From Rhynchopus sp. YZ270_cl-10 (Eukaryota > Euglenozoa > Diplonemea > Diplonemida > Diplonemidae), in the NCBI GenBank assembly GCA_964035575.1, contig OZ037841.1:992001-1056000 (forward strand): a stretch of DNA of 64,000 bases, written 5' to 3'. Position numbers and translations under genes: made by a program. Positions 1 through 9,612 of this stretch are shown here, piece by piece. How positions within the stretch are numbered: position 1 is the first letter of the stretch; the number at the start of each line of letters is the position of its first letter. A model generated the notes under the pieces. It saw only the letters and a list, made by a program, of their open reading frames with translations. It was not told where the DNA came from and searched no databases.

Positions 1-950
1 ATGAAGAAAGGGCATATACCAACCGCATGATGCTTCCAGTACGCTCCTCTGTAGTAAATACAACGTATCAGCGTTGGATTGATATGGTCATTCCGCTCCC
101 AAAAGTGATCAAAAAGAGTACTAGGCTGACGGTGCTCGCATCCGCAAAACCGTCATTAATGTTCTTTTCGGGGTCCGTATATGATTTCAAATCAAGTCGT
201 TACCAACTTCGTCAGCTTCGAACATTAGGAACACCTCAGGAAATTAGAATTTGGCTTTATTGTTATGATAAGACCAGAAAAAAACCGCTTACTCCAGCGC
301 AAATGAGGAAACGTAAGGTAGGGTTGGGGAGATGGCAGAAATTTAAAATGAAGTGCGCGCCCGAAACGGACCGGTCCGATGCGGCAGGGTTTTTTCCTAG
401 CTTCAAGAAAAAGCCTCCAGCGAAGAGCAGACGAGGCAACCTATTTATGCCACCCGAAGAGTTCTCTGGGGATACGGCAGACTTCTATTCAATCGAAATG
501 GAGTCAAGCACCTTTTGCCTGATCCTTCGAGGCTGGGGTATGCACTCCTATCGGCTGACCGAAGCGTTGTATCTCGGTTGCATTCCGGTAATATTTTCTC
601 CAGGAGCATTGAGCCATACGAGAGGTGACGATACATACGTGCCATTAATCCCTGTGTCTCAGATCCTTCCGTTTCATGATAGAATAGATTGGGCACAGAT
701 TGCGGTGTTTGTGGATGAAGATGAGTTGTATACGGCGGAGGGGAAGGAGGGGATTGTTGCGCGGCTGCGTGCGCTGAAGGCAGACAAGGTGAAGGTGGAG
801 GCCATGCAGTTGCAGGGGATGGTCGCACACGACACGCTTCTCGGGGCAACAAACCTCAAAGACAGCATGAAGGTCCTAGCGAAGACGATCTTTGGCGAGA
901 TGGCGTACAAAGCGCGCATCTACGAGAGCATGATGCGGAGGCACAAATGA
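1..950 (+). CDS. Exostosin-like glycosyltransferase, 5' end outside window
   Basis: The frame is open from the window edge through the first visible ATG at 27, so the true start lies upstream. The C-terminal half carries the exostosin (GT47-type) signature: STFCLILRGWGMHSYRLTEA followed by LGCIPVIF, then VPLIP and a Phe-His-Asp-Arg-Ile-Asp-Trp stretch. This is the nucleotide-sugar binding half of plant and animal exostosins. A basic linker (KKKPPAKSRR) separates it from an N-terminal part with LMFFSGSVY, which matches the usual FFAGS block. The likely role is transfer of a sugar to glycans in the Golgi. The membrane anchor expected at the N-terminus is not in view. The end is well defined: TGA at 948-950, followed by AT-rich repeat DNA. 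Family is fairly sure; acceptor and sugar are unknown. Confidence 0.75.
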   Translation, partial: EERAYTNRMMLPVRSSVVNTTYQRWIDMVIPLPKVIKKSTRLTVLASAKPSLMFFSGSVYDFKSSRYQLRQLRTLGTPQEIRIWLYCYDKTRKKPLTPAQMRKRKVGLGRWQKFKMKCAPETDRSDAAGFFPSFKKKPPAKSRRGNLFMPPEEFSGDTADFYSIEMESSTFCLILRGWGMHSYRLTEALYLGCIPVIFSPGALSHTRGDDTYVPLIPVSQILPFHDRIDWAQIAVFVDEDELYTAEGKEGIVARLRALKADKVKVEAMQLQGMVAHDTLLGATNLKDSMKVLAKTIFGEMAYKARIYESMMRRHK

Positions 951-2257
951 TATCCCCCACAAACCCGGAAAGGGGTTTTTTTTTAATTGTACATTTTTTT
1001 AAATTATTATAACGATTTGTGTGCGTTCATCCGGGCTGCGTGCCGGCATCAACAACTACCCATTTTATGATAACGATTGTGTTCAAGGTGGCTAAAGAGG
1101 TTTAGGTTCATCTTAATTTTTTGTTTTCGTCTTTTTTTGCGGAAAGTGCAACGGCAATGGTGTGGTCCCTAACACAAAACGAAATAAAGTTGCAGGGTGA
1201 GTACGGTGATGGGGTGGAGAGGATGACTATCGGGGGGGATGGGAAAAATTTTTTTCTTTCAAACCCCACCCCCCCCTATTAGGTTTCATAAAAGCGGACT
1301 AAGGTTTTGTCTTTCACGTCACATTTTTCTTGAAGGTGACTAAGTACGAGAGGCTTAGGGTCATCTTCTAAACTTTTTCTTTTTATTTGTACGTGAAGTG
1401 CCTGAGTTCGCAACTTTTCATTATTTTTTTTTTAAAAGAACCACCGTGTTGGACACATGGTGGTCTCGCCGATCACACAAATAAAATTTAAGATGAATTT
1501 AATAAAAGCGCTGTGTTAAAGTGGCGCCACCTCCCTATTTCTTGTTTTGTCTCTTTCCCTTCCTGTCCCTGTCCCACATCATTCATACACCAATAAGGTC
1601 AGTCCCTTCGGCGGCCCCATAATTTTTTGTTCATATTTTCTTTGCTCCTTCCCACCCCTTAAGTGTCGTTGCTCCGTGGTTCACATATTTGCCGACAGTA
1701 TTCCAATATTTGGGGTACAAATAAAGTCCCCAAAAAAAAATCTCCAAAATCCGCGTTGTTTAGACGCCAATATATTTGGAGTATTGTATTTGCAAAATAT
1801 CGTTCAGGAGATGCTTTCTCTGCATGTGAACAACAACAGCACTGAGTTTTTTTTGGCGTAGCGTGCTATATAGTCACTCAGCTTCGCTACTGGTTTCTAA
1901 TTTCGGGGCTCACGGTCAACTAAAAGGGAGAGGAAGAAAATGGAATTGCCTTTTGGTAATCCAACAACCTGAGAGGTAAATGACGGGGGAGGGATGGAAC
2001 ACTCAGGGAGGAGGGCAGTGCTGAGTGTGCATGGTGTGTGTGTGTGGGTGTGGGTGTCCTGTATTTAACACTTCTAACAGCCGGCTTCCATCTGGAAGTA
2101 GTTTCTGGAAAAAAAAAAAAAATCAAAAAATCAAATGTCTTTGCTCCCCCAGTTTCTTTGTTGTCTTCTTGCACCGGTCGCAGACTCCACGTTTCTTCTT
2201 TAGCATCCCACACCTCCCACAGAATTATCACCAAAAACAACGCAACTCACCCACAAG
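951..2257. other. Gene-free stretch with dispersed repeats
   Basis: No convincing reading frame. It holds a partial copy of the GTGCCTGCATCAA repeat (about 1021-1060, here GTGCCGGCATCAA), one hairpin element (1334-1367) followed by the SAGTGCCTGAGT module (about 1396), and homopolymer runs. A CA-rich leader ends just before the next ATG at 2258. Confidence 0.6.
1334..1367 (+). repeat. Dispersed ACGAGAG-loop hairpin
   Basis: AGGTGA pairs with TCATCT, and CTAAGT pairs with GCTTAG around the loop ACGAGAG, using one T-G wobble at the loop end. It is followed by a T-rich tail and then TGCCTGAG. Confidence 0.7.
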
Positions 2258-3520
2258 ATGATGTCGTGCATGCGTATTGCAGTGCTTGCTTCAGTACTGT
2301 GCGCTGCGTCGGTGCAGGGCCTGCCAAGTAACACAGCGGGGTGTGCGGCCACATTGTGCCCACCTTCCCACGACTGCAAGGAGGACGCGAACCAGCAGAA
2401 CGCTTACTGCGAGCTGTCCACTAACCCGTGTGCTGTGGTTCGCTGTGGATCTGGTACTGAGTGCACTGTTGCCTCAGATGGTTCCGTGCAGTGCACACCG
2501 ATTGTCACCGACCCCTGCATTGCCACCACTTGCCCGATTGGACAGGTTTGCACCGTGAAGCTGGGACAGGCTGTTTGTGAGACACCCATCTCCGACCCTT
2601 GCATTGCCACCACTTGCCCGATTGGACAGGTTTGCACCGTGAAGCTGGGACAGGCTGTTTGCGAGACACCCATCTCCGACCCCTGCATTGCCACCACTTG
2701 CCCGATTGGACAGGTTTGCACCGTGAAGCTGGGACAGGCTGTTTGTGAGACACCCATCTCCGACCCTTGCATTGCCACCACCTGCCCGATTGGACAGGTT
2801 TGCATCGTGAAGCTGGGACAGGCTGTTTGCGAGACACCCATCTCCTACCCCTGCATTGCCACCACTTGCCCGATTGGACAGGTTTGCACCGTGAAGCTGG
2901 GACAGGCTGTTTGCGAGACACCCATCTCCGACCCTTGCATTGCCACCACCTGCCCGATTGGACAGGTTTGCATCGTGAAGCTGGGACAGGCTGTTTGTGA
3001 GACACCCATCTCCGACCCTTGCATTGCCACCACCTGCCCGATTGGACAGGTTTGCATCGTGAAGCTGGGACAGGCTGTTTGTGAGACACCCATCTCCGAC
3101 CCTTGCATTGCCACCACCTGCCCGATTGGACAGGTTTGCATCGTGAAGCTGGGACAGGCTGTTTGTGAGACACCCATCTCCGACCCTTGCATTGCCACCA
3201 CTTGCCCGATTGGACAGGTTTGCACCGTGAAGCTGGGACAGGCTGTTTGTGAGACACCCATCTCCGACCCTTGCATTGCCACCACTTGCCCGATTGGACA
3301 GGTTTGCACCGTGAAGCTGGGACAGGCTGTTTGTGAGGCACCAATCTCTCCGTGTGCTGCTGTGAGCTGTGCGTCTGGTTACGAGTGCACGATTGCTGAT
3401 GATGGAAGTGCTCACTGCACACCTATTGACCCCTGCGTGACGACGACGTGCGAGAGTGGCTTCAGGTGTTTGGCAATCTTCGACACACATGCTGTGTGTC
3501 TGCCGTCGTGGTGGTTCTGA
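2258..3520 (+). CDS. Secreted cysteine-rich tandem-repeat protein
   Basis: A 420-residue protein. Residues 1-22 (two Met, then a hydrophobic run ending Val-Gln-Gly) look like a signal peptide, so it is probably secreted or on the surface. From residue 85 there are ten tandem 28-residue units, each with four Cys in the pattern PC-x4-C-P-x-G-x2-C-x8-C. They are flanked by related but diverged four-Cys units at both ends. The pattern resembles EGF/follistatin-like and Dictyostelium CTDC-type short repeats. Within the ten units the only protein differences are Thr/Ile after the third Cys, one Tyr for Asp, and Ala for Thr in the last unit. There is no membrane anchor, and the protein ends SWWF. 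Binding partner unknown. Either ATG (2258 or 2261) could start it. The antisense frames here are long only because of the repeat. Confidence 0.8.
   Translation: MMSCMRIAVLASVLCAASVQGLPSNTAGCAATLCPPSHDCKEDANQQNAYCELSTNPCAVVRCGSGTECTVASDGSVQCTPIVTDPCIATTCPIGQVCTVKLGQAVCETPISDPCIATTCPIGQVCTVKLGQAVCETPISDPCIATTCPIGQVCTVKLGQAVCETPISDPCIATTCPIGQVCIVKLGQAVCETPISYPCIATTCPIGQVCTVKLGQAVCETPISDPCIATTCPIGQVCIVKLGQAVCETPISDPCIATTCPIGQVCIVKLGQAVCETPISDPCIATTCPIGQVCIVKLGQAVCETPISDPCIATTCPIGQVCTVKLGQAVCETPISDPCIATTCPIGQVCTVKLGQAVCEAPISPCAAVSCASGYECTIADDGSAHCTPIDPCVTTTCESGFRCLAIFDTHAVCLPSWWF
2510..3349 (+). repeat. Ten 84-bp tandem coding repeats
   Basis: Ten head-to-tail 84-bp units, nearly identical at DNA level including silent positions (for example GACCCCTGC versus GACCCTTGC). 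This implies recent expansion or continuing gene conversion. Confidence 0.92.
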
Positions 3521-4554
3521 GACACGTTTTGACTGGTGAGCATCCTAGATCTATTCTGCGCTGTGTTTGTGATGGATGCATCGCATGTTGATTTATGATG
3601 AAGATCTGTGCACAAGAGTGCTGGTCTTGGTTTTCATTTCGTTTTTTTTTTTTTGATTTTGTTCACCTTTACTATTCTCTACTTTTGCAAGCAGATGCGG
3701 TTTGTGTTGACGTTTTCGGTAGACACAGGGCCTGCGTACTAGCCTGATGACACGTGTTGTTGTCGAGGCATGAGCTACGGTCACTGAATAGGCTGATTTA
3801 ACAACGTCATGGCAAGCTGCATCTGCACTTCTACGCTTCTTGTTTTGTTGCGAAAGTCGGCGTTGTGGGTGAGGGGGGTTACGAGGTCAGTACCTTGTGT
3901 ATGCATGTGCTGTCTTTCTCCTTGTCGTCTAGTTTACGACGTGTGCTTTTGCGCATTTGTTTATTTGCGTTTTCCATCTCTTGTCATGCGACACGCGGGA
4001 TGCTGTCCCGTGTTGCTGTGTTTTTGCTGCTGTCTTTTGAATTTGTTTGTACAGCTGTGACTTGTCCACGAGCCCACTGTGCTTATGTAAGACAAGAGAC
4101 ACAACAAGACACAGTCGCAGCATGCGTTTTTGATTACATTTTTATGTGTTTTTTTTCCTTCAAAACCCTCACCCCTTGGTGACAGCTCTCGTGCCCTTTT
4201 ACTCTGCCAGTGTGCTGTCTCGTCAGCACAGTGCTTCGGCAAAGAGTCTCGTTTGTGACACACCCCTTGACCCTCCATCAATAATGGAAAAAAAGTTGCA
4301 CCGATGACTTTGTTTTTGGACTTTTTCTTTGCCCCCCCTGCTTCTTTGCCGTCTGCTTGCACCGGCCACACGCTCCTCTGCGTTTCTTCTTTTTTTGCAC
4401 CCCACACCTACACCTATACACCTCTGCCACAGAATGAGCACAAAAACAACACCCTTTCCTTGGTCACCTGTACACTATCGCACCCCGACAGCTTTAGATA
4501 CATGCGCTAAGACGGACACGTCACCGCCTCACTCCACATCCTAACTTCTCCACG
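3521..4554. other. Gene-free stretch
   Basis: About 1 kb with no supported gene. Pyrimidine-rich tracts (4290-4440) with several AG dinucleotides precede the cyclase start at 4555 and could hold a trans-splice acceptor. Confidence 0.5.
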
Positions 4555-6678
4555 ATGTCACTGCAGATGCGTCTCGATGGCGTGCTGTCCTTGGACGGTA
4601 CCCTCAGCAAGAAGGAAAGGGAGCGCCGTTCGCAGTTCCTTTTGGCCACAACAGTAGCTTTTGTGTTTCTTGTCCTCAGTTTTTGGGTGAGCGTGAGTGT
4701 ACAGCTGATACACCCGGCATACCTGGTGGCTACCGCCCTCGTTGCACTAGGCGTGTGCTCTGCAATATGTGCAGTGCTGTGCAGGGTGCCCCTGACGACA
4801 CGTGTGGTGGTGTGCACGTTGTACACGTGTGCGCTTGGCATGTTGCTGTGGGATCTGTACGCACGAACTCTCAGCACAAATAGGTGGCCCGTCTTAATCC
4901 TCGTTGTCGATATATTGCTTGTGATGCAGGTGCCCACACGGTACAGTGTAGGTCTTGTGGGTGTTATATCCATGTGGGTGGTGCTGCTAGGTGTAGAGGA
5001 AAGTTTCAGGTTCGGTCTGTTTGACTTGCCCGGGTTTCCTGAGCAGGAAGGTGAGGTCGGGCGGCGGCATCTTGCGAACAAATTGCTTGACTGCTCCATC
5101 CTCCCCTGTGCAAAGAGCTTTCCTCCTCCCAATCTGATTCCACCGCTGGCAATCTTTCTGCTCGACTTTCTGGTTACACGGGGCTTCGCAAGTGAGGTGC
5201 TGAAGGAGCAGGCATCAATGGAGCGGACGATCAACGCTGTGCAGGAGATTGCGTCGTTGCTCGCAAAGTACGACGTGGAAGGTGTGACACGGATGCTCGC
5301 GGCACGTGGCTCAGAGTTGCCGGTGGAGATGTACGAGACGTTGCAGACAATGGAGCGGAATCTGCGCCGCTACAGGCCCTACCTCCCTGCTGCGCTGTTT
5401 GAGGAGATGGAGGAGGTGGAGAGGCGACAGAGCAATATGCCTGAGTACATGCCTGTATCACCACCCGGGGTGGAAACTGAAGCAACAACAATTGTGTTCA
5501 CAGACATCCGTGCATCAACTTCGATCTGGGAACATGCACCTGATGGAATGCGTGCTGGGCTGAAGATCCACAACACTGTGATACGCAGGGTGATGCAGAT
5601 GTTTGGTGGGTACGAAGTCAAGACGCTTGGTGATTCCTTCATGATCGCCTTCACATCAACACAGGACGGGGTGAACTTCGGTCTGCGTGTGCATGAACTC
5701 TTGCGTGAAGCTGTCTGGCCTGACTCACTACTTGAGGACGCACCAATCTGTGCGGAACAGGGCTCCCTTTGGGGAGGACTGACTGTGCGCATTGGTGTGA
5801 ATACTGGCCCTGTGACTGTGGAGGAGAACGCACTGACGGGGCGGACAGACTACTTTGGCCACACAGTGAACGTTGCTGCCCGCCTTGAGGGCACATGTAA
5901 GCCTGGTGCTGTGGCTGTGCCTTCTGACCTGTACACATCTGAGTGCAAGTCTTGCTCTGCTGTTGTCGGGGATGCGGATGCACTGGACTTGAAGGGTGTG
6001 TCTGGGACAACGTTTGTGCAATGTGTGTGGCCTTCGTCACTTGCGGGTCGCAAGCACAATCCCCTCAAAGAACCTATCATGATACTAAACGGTGATTTCG
6101 ATGGACGTGATTCCGACAGTGCAACCAACTCAGGTTCCATAGCTGAGAGCAACACAAGCTCTCTTTATGCAAATCCCGTGACTCTTCTCTTTGAGGCAAC
6201 TGTATGCACTGTGCATCTTGCAGTTGACGAGTGTGACCCGTCAGCACTGCACAACCTGAGCCTTGCCCTGACCACCCTCACAGTGTCCCTGGACCAGAAC
6301 GGCGGGACCTTGGTGACGCTGCTTGGAAGCCGTGTCTGTGTTGGGTGGAACCTGACCCGCCCAACTCCTGCACACGCGGAAGATGCGGTGCGCTTTGCAC
6401 AACGCCTTCTGGGGACTGCAGTGCTGTCGGGCGCAGGGATTGTGACGGGTGCAGTGCAGCACGGAGATGTTGGTGCTCGGAGGCAACGTTTTGTGACTGT
6501 CATGGGGCAGACTGTGTACCGGAGCTGGGCGCTGTGCGACACGGCACGGGAAGGGAGGCAGTGTTTGTACGAACCTCCTTTGGGGACTGTGCTTCCTGCT
6601 GCATTGAAGTCTGCGCTGCAGGCTGAGGGCAAAGCACGTACTGGGTTATACCAGGTCCTTGCGATGCAGAGTCGTTAG
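4555..6678 (+). CDS. Membrane adenylate cyclase (class III), with second degenerate cyclase domain
   Basis: A 707-residue protein predicted to make cAMP from ATP at a membrane. Residues 20-210 hold five or six hydrophobic segments, then a helical linker (about 215-290) rich in Glu/Leu. The cyclase domain (about 310-480) begins TTIVFTDIRAST. Metal-binding Asp317 and Asp360 are present, as are Asn439 and Arg443 of the NVAAR transition-state motif. The purine-selecting pair is Lys356 and Asp432, the adenylate rather than guanylate pattern. A second, degenerate cyclase-like domain (about 540-700; ATVCTVHLA, VTGAVQHGDVGARRQ) lacks the metal Asp residues. A second domain of this kind often pairs with the first in two-domain cyclases. 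The next gene downstream is a paralogue. Family very sure; specificity is inferred from two residues. Confidence 0.9.
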   Translation: MSLQMRLDGVLSLDGTLSKKERERRSQFLLATTVAFVFLVLSFWVSVSVQLIHPAYLVATALVALGVCSAICAVLCRVPLTTRVVVCTLYTCALGMLLWDLYARTLSTNRWPVLILVVDILLVMQVPTRYSVGLVGVISMWVVLLGVEESFRFGLFDLPGFPEQEGEVGRRHLANKLLDCSILPCAKSFPPPNLIPPLAIFLLDFLVTRGFASEVLKEQASMERTINAVQEIASLLAKYDVEGVTRMLAARGSELPVEMYETLQTMERNLRRYRPYLPAALFEEMEEVERRQSNMPEYMPVSPPGVETEATTIVFTDIRASTSIWEHAPDGMRAGLKIHNTVIRRVMQMFGGYEVKTLGDSFMIAFTSTQDGVNFGLRVHELLREAVWPDSLLEDAPICAEQGSLWGGLTVRIGVNTGPVTVEENALTGRTDYFGHTVNVAARLEGTCKPGAVAVPSDLYTSECKSCSAVVGDADALDLKGVSGTTFVQCVWPSSLAGRKHNPLKEPIMILNGDFDGRDSDSATNSGSIAESNTSSLYANPVTLLFEATVCTVHLAVDECDPSALHNLSLALTTLTVSLDQNGGTLVTLLGSRVCVGWNLTRPTPAHAEDAVRFAQRLLGTAVLSGAGIVTGAVQHGDVGARRQRFVTVMGQTVYRSWALCDTAREGRQCLYEPPLGTVLPAALKSALQAEGKARTGLYQVLAMQSR

Positions 6679-6964
6679 TAAAGGCAACGAGGCAAGATAG
6701 CTGTCTGCAGTGGCAATTTCCATTGTGCGCTAGTAGATGTTGCGTTCTTGTTGGTCGATTTGTACTGTCAGGTATTCCAGTTGTTTGTAACACTTCTTGC
6801 CAGGACTGTCAACGCAGACAGTGGTCTCTTCTTACAGTATGGGTCGTCACTGGATGTGACACTCATGTCGTGTTTCAGTCAATTTTTTCTGACGTTGCTT
6901 GTTCTTCATGTCCATGAGTCGTTCATGCACTCTGTGAGTTGTCTTTCACAAGTCTACACTCAGT
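6664..6964 (+). repeat. Cyclase 3' flank, first copy of ~300-bp direct repeat
   Basis: The last codons of the cyclase and its 3' flank (GTTAGTAAAGGCAACGAGG onward) recur at 9057-9343 with only scattered differences. Together with the pseudogene at 8918 this shows the locus was once duplicated. It fills most of the 395-bp gap before the next gene. Confidence 0.9.
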
Positions 6965-7073
6965 GTTTTCCTCGACACTTACTCCACAACTTCGAATAAA
7001 ACACTCTTTTATTTTTTGTCTTCGCAGATGTCATTTCCCCCCCACCCACACCGACACACAAGGGTACACAAGG

Positions 7074-8816
7074 ATGATGCAGTATCTGAAAGACGCGCTC
7101 TCCTTGGATGGGACACTTGACAACAGAGAGACAGACCAACGCACACAGTTTCTTCTGTGCGCATGTATAGGCATCTGTGCCACCTCCACAGGATTCGCGT
7201 TTTCAATGCAGGAGCAGATGCCTGTGGCGCTGGGAGGTACAGCGTTGCTCACGGTAGGCTTCTCCATTGGGCTGCTTGCTGTGCTCTGCAAGGTTCCCTT
7301 GCGCACGGCGCTTGTGGTGGGTGTGCTCTACGTGGGCTCAGCTGGCATTCTAATGTGGGATTTGGATTCACGTGCCCTCTCTGATAACCGCTGGCCCCTG
7401 TTGGTCCTCGTTATTGACCTCATGCTTGTGATGCGCGTACCCACGTTCCACACCTTAGGTCTCGTAGGGTTTGTGGTGCTGTGGTTGGTGGTGCTTGGTC
7501 TTGAGGAGAGCTTCAGGTTTGGTCTGTTCGACCTGCCCGGGTTGCCACCTCAGAAGGGTGAGTACGGAAGGGAGTACTATCACAACCAGGCAGCCGAGTG
7601 TGGCAAGATGCCGTGTCCGGTACCTTTTCCTGCACGCAACCTGCTTGTAGGTATATGCGTGTTTGTGATGGACTTCGTTGTGACACGTGGTTTCGCAAGT
7701 GAGGTGCTGAAAGAGCAGGCATCAATGGAGCGGACGATCAGCACCGTGCAGGAGATCGCCTCGCTCCTGGCAAGGTACGACGTGGAGAAGGTAGCGCAGC
7801 TGCTGGAGGAGCATGAAGATGAGCTGCCTCAGGGGATGACAGTGGCACTACGTGCGTTGGAGGCGAACCTGCGGTCGTACAAAGCGTACCTGCCACAGAC
7901 GTGTCTGCTTGTGGGTGAAACAGCTGATGTGGACAACAAAGGGGAGTCTCTGAGTGGGCGGGAGTCATTTTCGACATGTTCAACTACACCATCAAGCGTG
8001 CTTCACGAAGCAGTTGGGCATCACGTTGCTTTGGGGCTCTCGTCTGCGAAGGCCACTCTGCTGACGGTAAACATCAAAGACACGTTGCGTCTGGTGGAGC
8101 AGGACAGTGCACACTTCTCCTCCTTCTTCACAACTCTTCTTCTGAAGACGTTGCAGGCAACTGAGACACACCATGGGATGGTGGACGTGTTCATCGGGGA
8201 CAGGGTGCACTGCTCGTTCAACGCGTCGAAGCACTGTGCAAACCACGCCACCTCAGCACTGCACACGGCAACGATGTTGTTGAAGGCCAAGCTATCACGG
8301 ATGAACATCGGTGTTGCAACTGGGAATGTGCTGCGTGGTGACATGGGATGTGAAGTGATGCGCCGCTTCAGCATGGTGGGTACACTTGTGCGTGACGTGC
8401 ACGGGATGGAACGTGCAGGACGTATCCTTGGCTGCGACGTGCTCTGCAACCGCCTCTGCTTCAGCGAAGCTGAGTGTGAACACGAAATGCGCCTGATTCC
8501 GTGCAAGGTGGAAGTATCTGCAACCTCTGGCACACCTGAAGTGGTGGCCGAACTTCTTATTAACACGACAGTTGCCAGCATCCCAACAGAAGAGTGGATG
8601 TACCAGATCGGCAATCACAAGAAATGGGAGAACTACAACACAGCAGTGCGGAAGTACCTGAAAGGCGATGTGTCTGCAGCAGCTGTTGAAGAGGCTGCAC
8701 AGGGCTGTCTTTGTGACTGGAGCCCGTTGAACGTGCATCCCTCGACAGTCAAGGGCGCGCTTCTGAGCGTTGCTTTGCCACTACCGCTGGAGGGGGCAGC
8801 GGAGAAGTGTTTCTGA
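7074..8816 (+). CDS. Cyclase paralogue with only a degenerate cyclase-homology domain
   Basis: Start placed at the ATG pair 7074/7077 because MMQYLKDALSLDGTLDN then lines up with the start of the upstream cyclase; the frame is open further 5' but that part looks untranslated. The 580-residue product shares the whole membrane region and helical linker with its neighbour (for example RGFASEVLKEQASMERTI and ANLRSYKAYLP). The catalytic domain that should follow is absent. Instead residues about 320-520 resemble the neighbour's second, degenerate cyclase domain (TLLTVNIKDTLRLVE, IGVATGNVLRGDMG). I see neither metal-binding Asp and no NVAAR motif, so it should not make cAMP alone. It may act as a regulatory or dimer partner of the cyclase upstream. 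The C-terminus (about 520-580) is unique. Confidence 0.85.
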   Translation: MMQYLKDALSLDGTLDNRETDQRTQFLLCACIGICATSTGFAFSMQEQMPVALGGTALLTVGFSIGLLAVLCKVPLRTALVVGVLYVGSAGILMWDLDSRALSDNRWPLLVLVIDLMLVMRVPTFHTLGLVGFVVLWLVVLGLEESFRFGLFDLPGLPPQKGEYGREYYHNQAAECGKMPCPVPFPARNLLVGICVFVMDFVVTRGFASEVLKEQASMERTISTVQEIASLLARYDVEKVAQLLEEHEDELPQGMTVALRALEANLRSYKAYLPQTCLLVGETADVDNKGESLSGRESFSTCSTTPSSVLHEAVGHHVALGLSSAKATLLTVNIKDTLRLVEQDSAHFSSFFTTLLLKTLQATETHHGMVDVFIGDRVHCSFNASKHCANHATSALHTATMLLKAKLSRMNIGVATGNVLRGDMGCEVMRRFSMVGTLVRDVHGMERAGRILGCDVLCNRLCFSEAECEHEMRLIPCKVEVSATSGTPEVVAELLINTTVASIPTEEWMYQIGNHKKWENYNTAVRKYLKGDVSAAAVEEAAQGCLCDWSPLNVHPSTVKGALLSVALPLPLEGAAEKCF

Positions 8817-8917
8817 AGGCATGCAGAAGACTCGATTTTGCAGGACTACTGAATGTGTGCACACAACCTCACATTCGATGCGGGGAGAGCAACACCAATA
8901 CTCTGTGTCAACCCATG

Positions 8918-9064
8918 ACACTTCCTTCTCAAGCAACTGTATGCACTGTGCATCTTGCAGTTGGCTACCGCCCTCGTCACCCTGGCCCAGAACGGTGGTG
9001 CCTTGGTGACGCTGCTTGGGTGCCGTGTAGTCGGGGGCAGGGTTTGTGACGGGTGCAGAGTCGC
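8918..9064 (+). pseudogene. Remnant of a third cyclase gene (3' end)
   Basis: Pieces of the 3' coding part of the 4555 cyclase reappear in order (CAACTGTATGCACTGTGCAT, CCTTGGTGACGCTGCTTGG, TTGTGACGGGTGCAG, then AGTCGCTAGTAAAGG). Large parts between them are missing, so ~500 bp is reduced to ~150 bp. No long frame survives. Confidence 0.85.
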
Positions 9065-9343
9065 TAGTAAAGGCAACGAGGCAAGATAGCTGTCTGCAGT
9101 GGCAATTTCCATTGTGCACTAGTAGATGTTGCGTTCTTGTTGGTCGATTTGTACTGTCAGGTATTCCAGTTGTTTGTAACACTTCTTGCCAGGACTGTCA
9201 ACGCAGACAGTGGTCTCTTCTTACAGTATGGGTCGTCACTGGATGTGTGACACTCATGTCGTGTTTCAGTCAATTTTTTCTGACGTTGCTTGTTCGTCAT
9301 GTTCAGCACTCTGTGAGTTTGTCTTTCACAAGTGCACTCAGTG
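9057..9343 (+). repeat. Cyclase 3' flank, second copy of direct repeat
   Basis: Near-identical to 6664-6964, ending in the shared CTCTGTGAGTT and CACTCAGTG blocks. From 9344 to 9612 the sequence becomes C-rich with no gene. Confidence 0.9.
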
Positions 9344-9612
9344 TAACAACGCAAAATTCTACAGTTTCGAAAGGGCAAATATTCCAAGAATCACCTCATT
9401 TTCAAACATATCCTCACCTATTGGTACACCCTTTTTCCTACCTTTTTCCCACCTTTTCAGACACTTTTCACACATTTCTTTCCCCCGCCCCCCGACCTGC
9501 CGGTTTTTGACCCCCTCTCCCCCCTTCCCCCCTCCCCCCCTTCCAATTTCGTTTACAGTCAAAATTTACCCCCATTTTGGGGGGCGTGCGTCGATTTGCG
9601 CAGTTTTTTTAG

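Noticed and set aside
2474-3490. Long minus-strand frames opposite the cysteine-repeat gene
   Set aside because: A repeat with length divisible by three leaves several frames open; the plus frame has the signal peptide and Cys pattern.
6939-7073. N-terminal extension of the second cyclase
   Set aside because: Paralogue alignment starts at 7074; the upstream part belongs to the duplicated 3' flank and T-rich leader.
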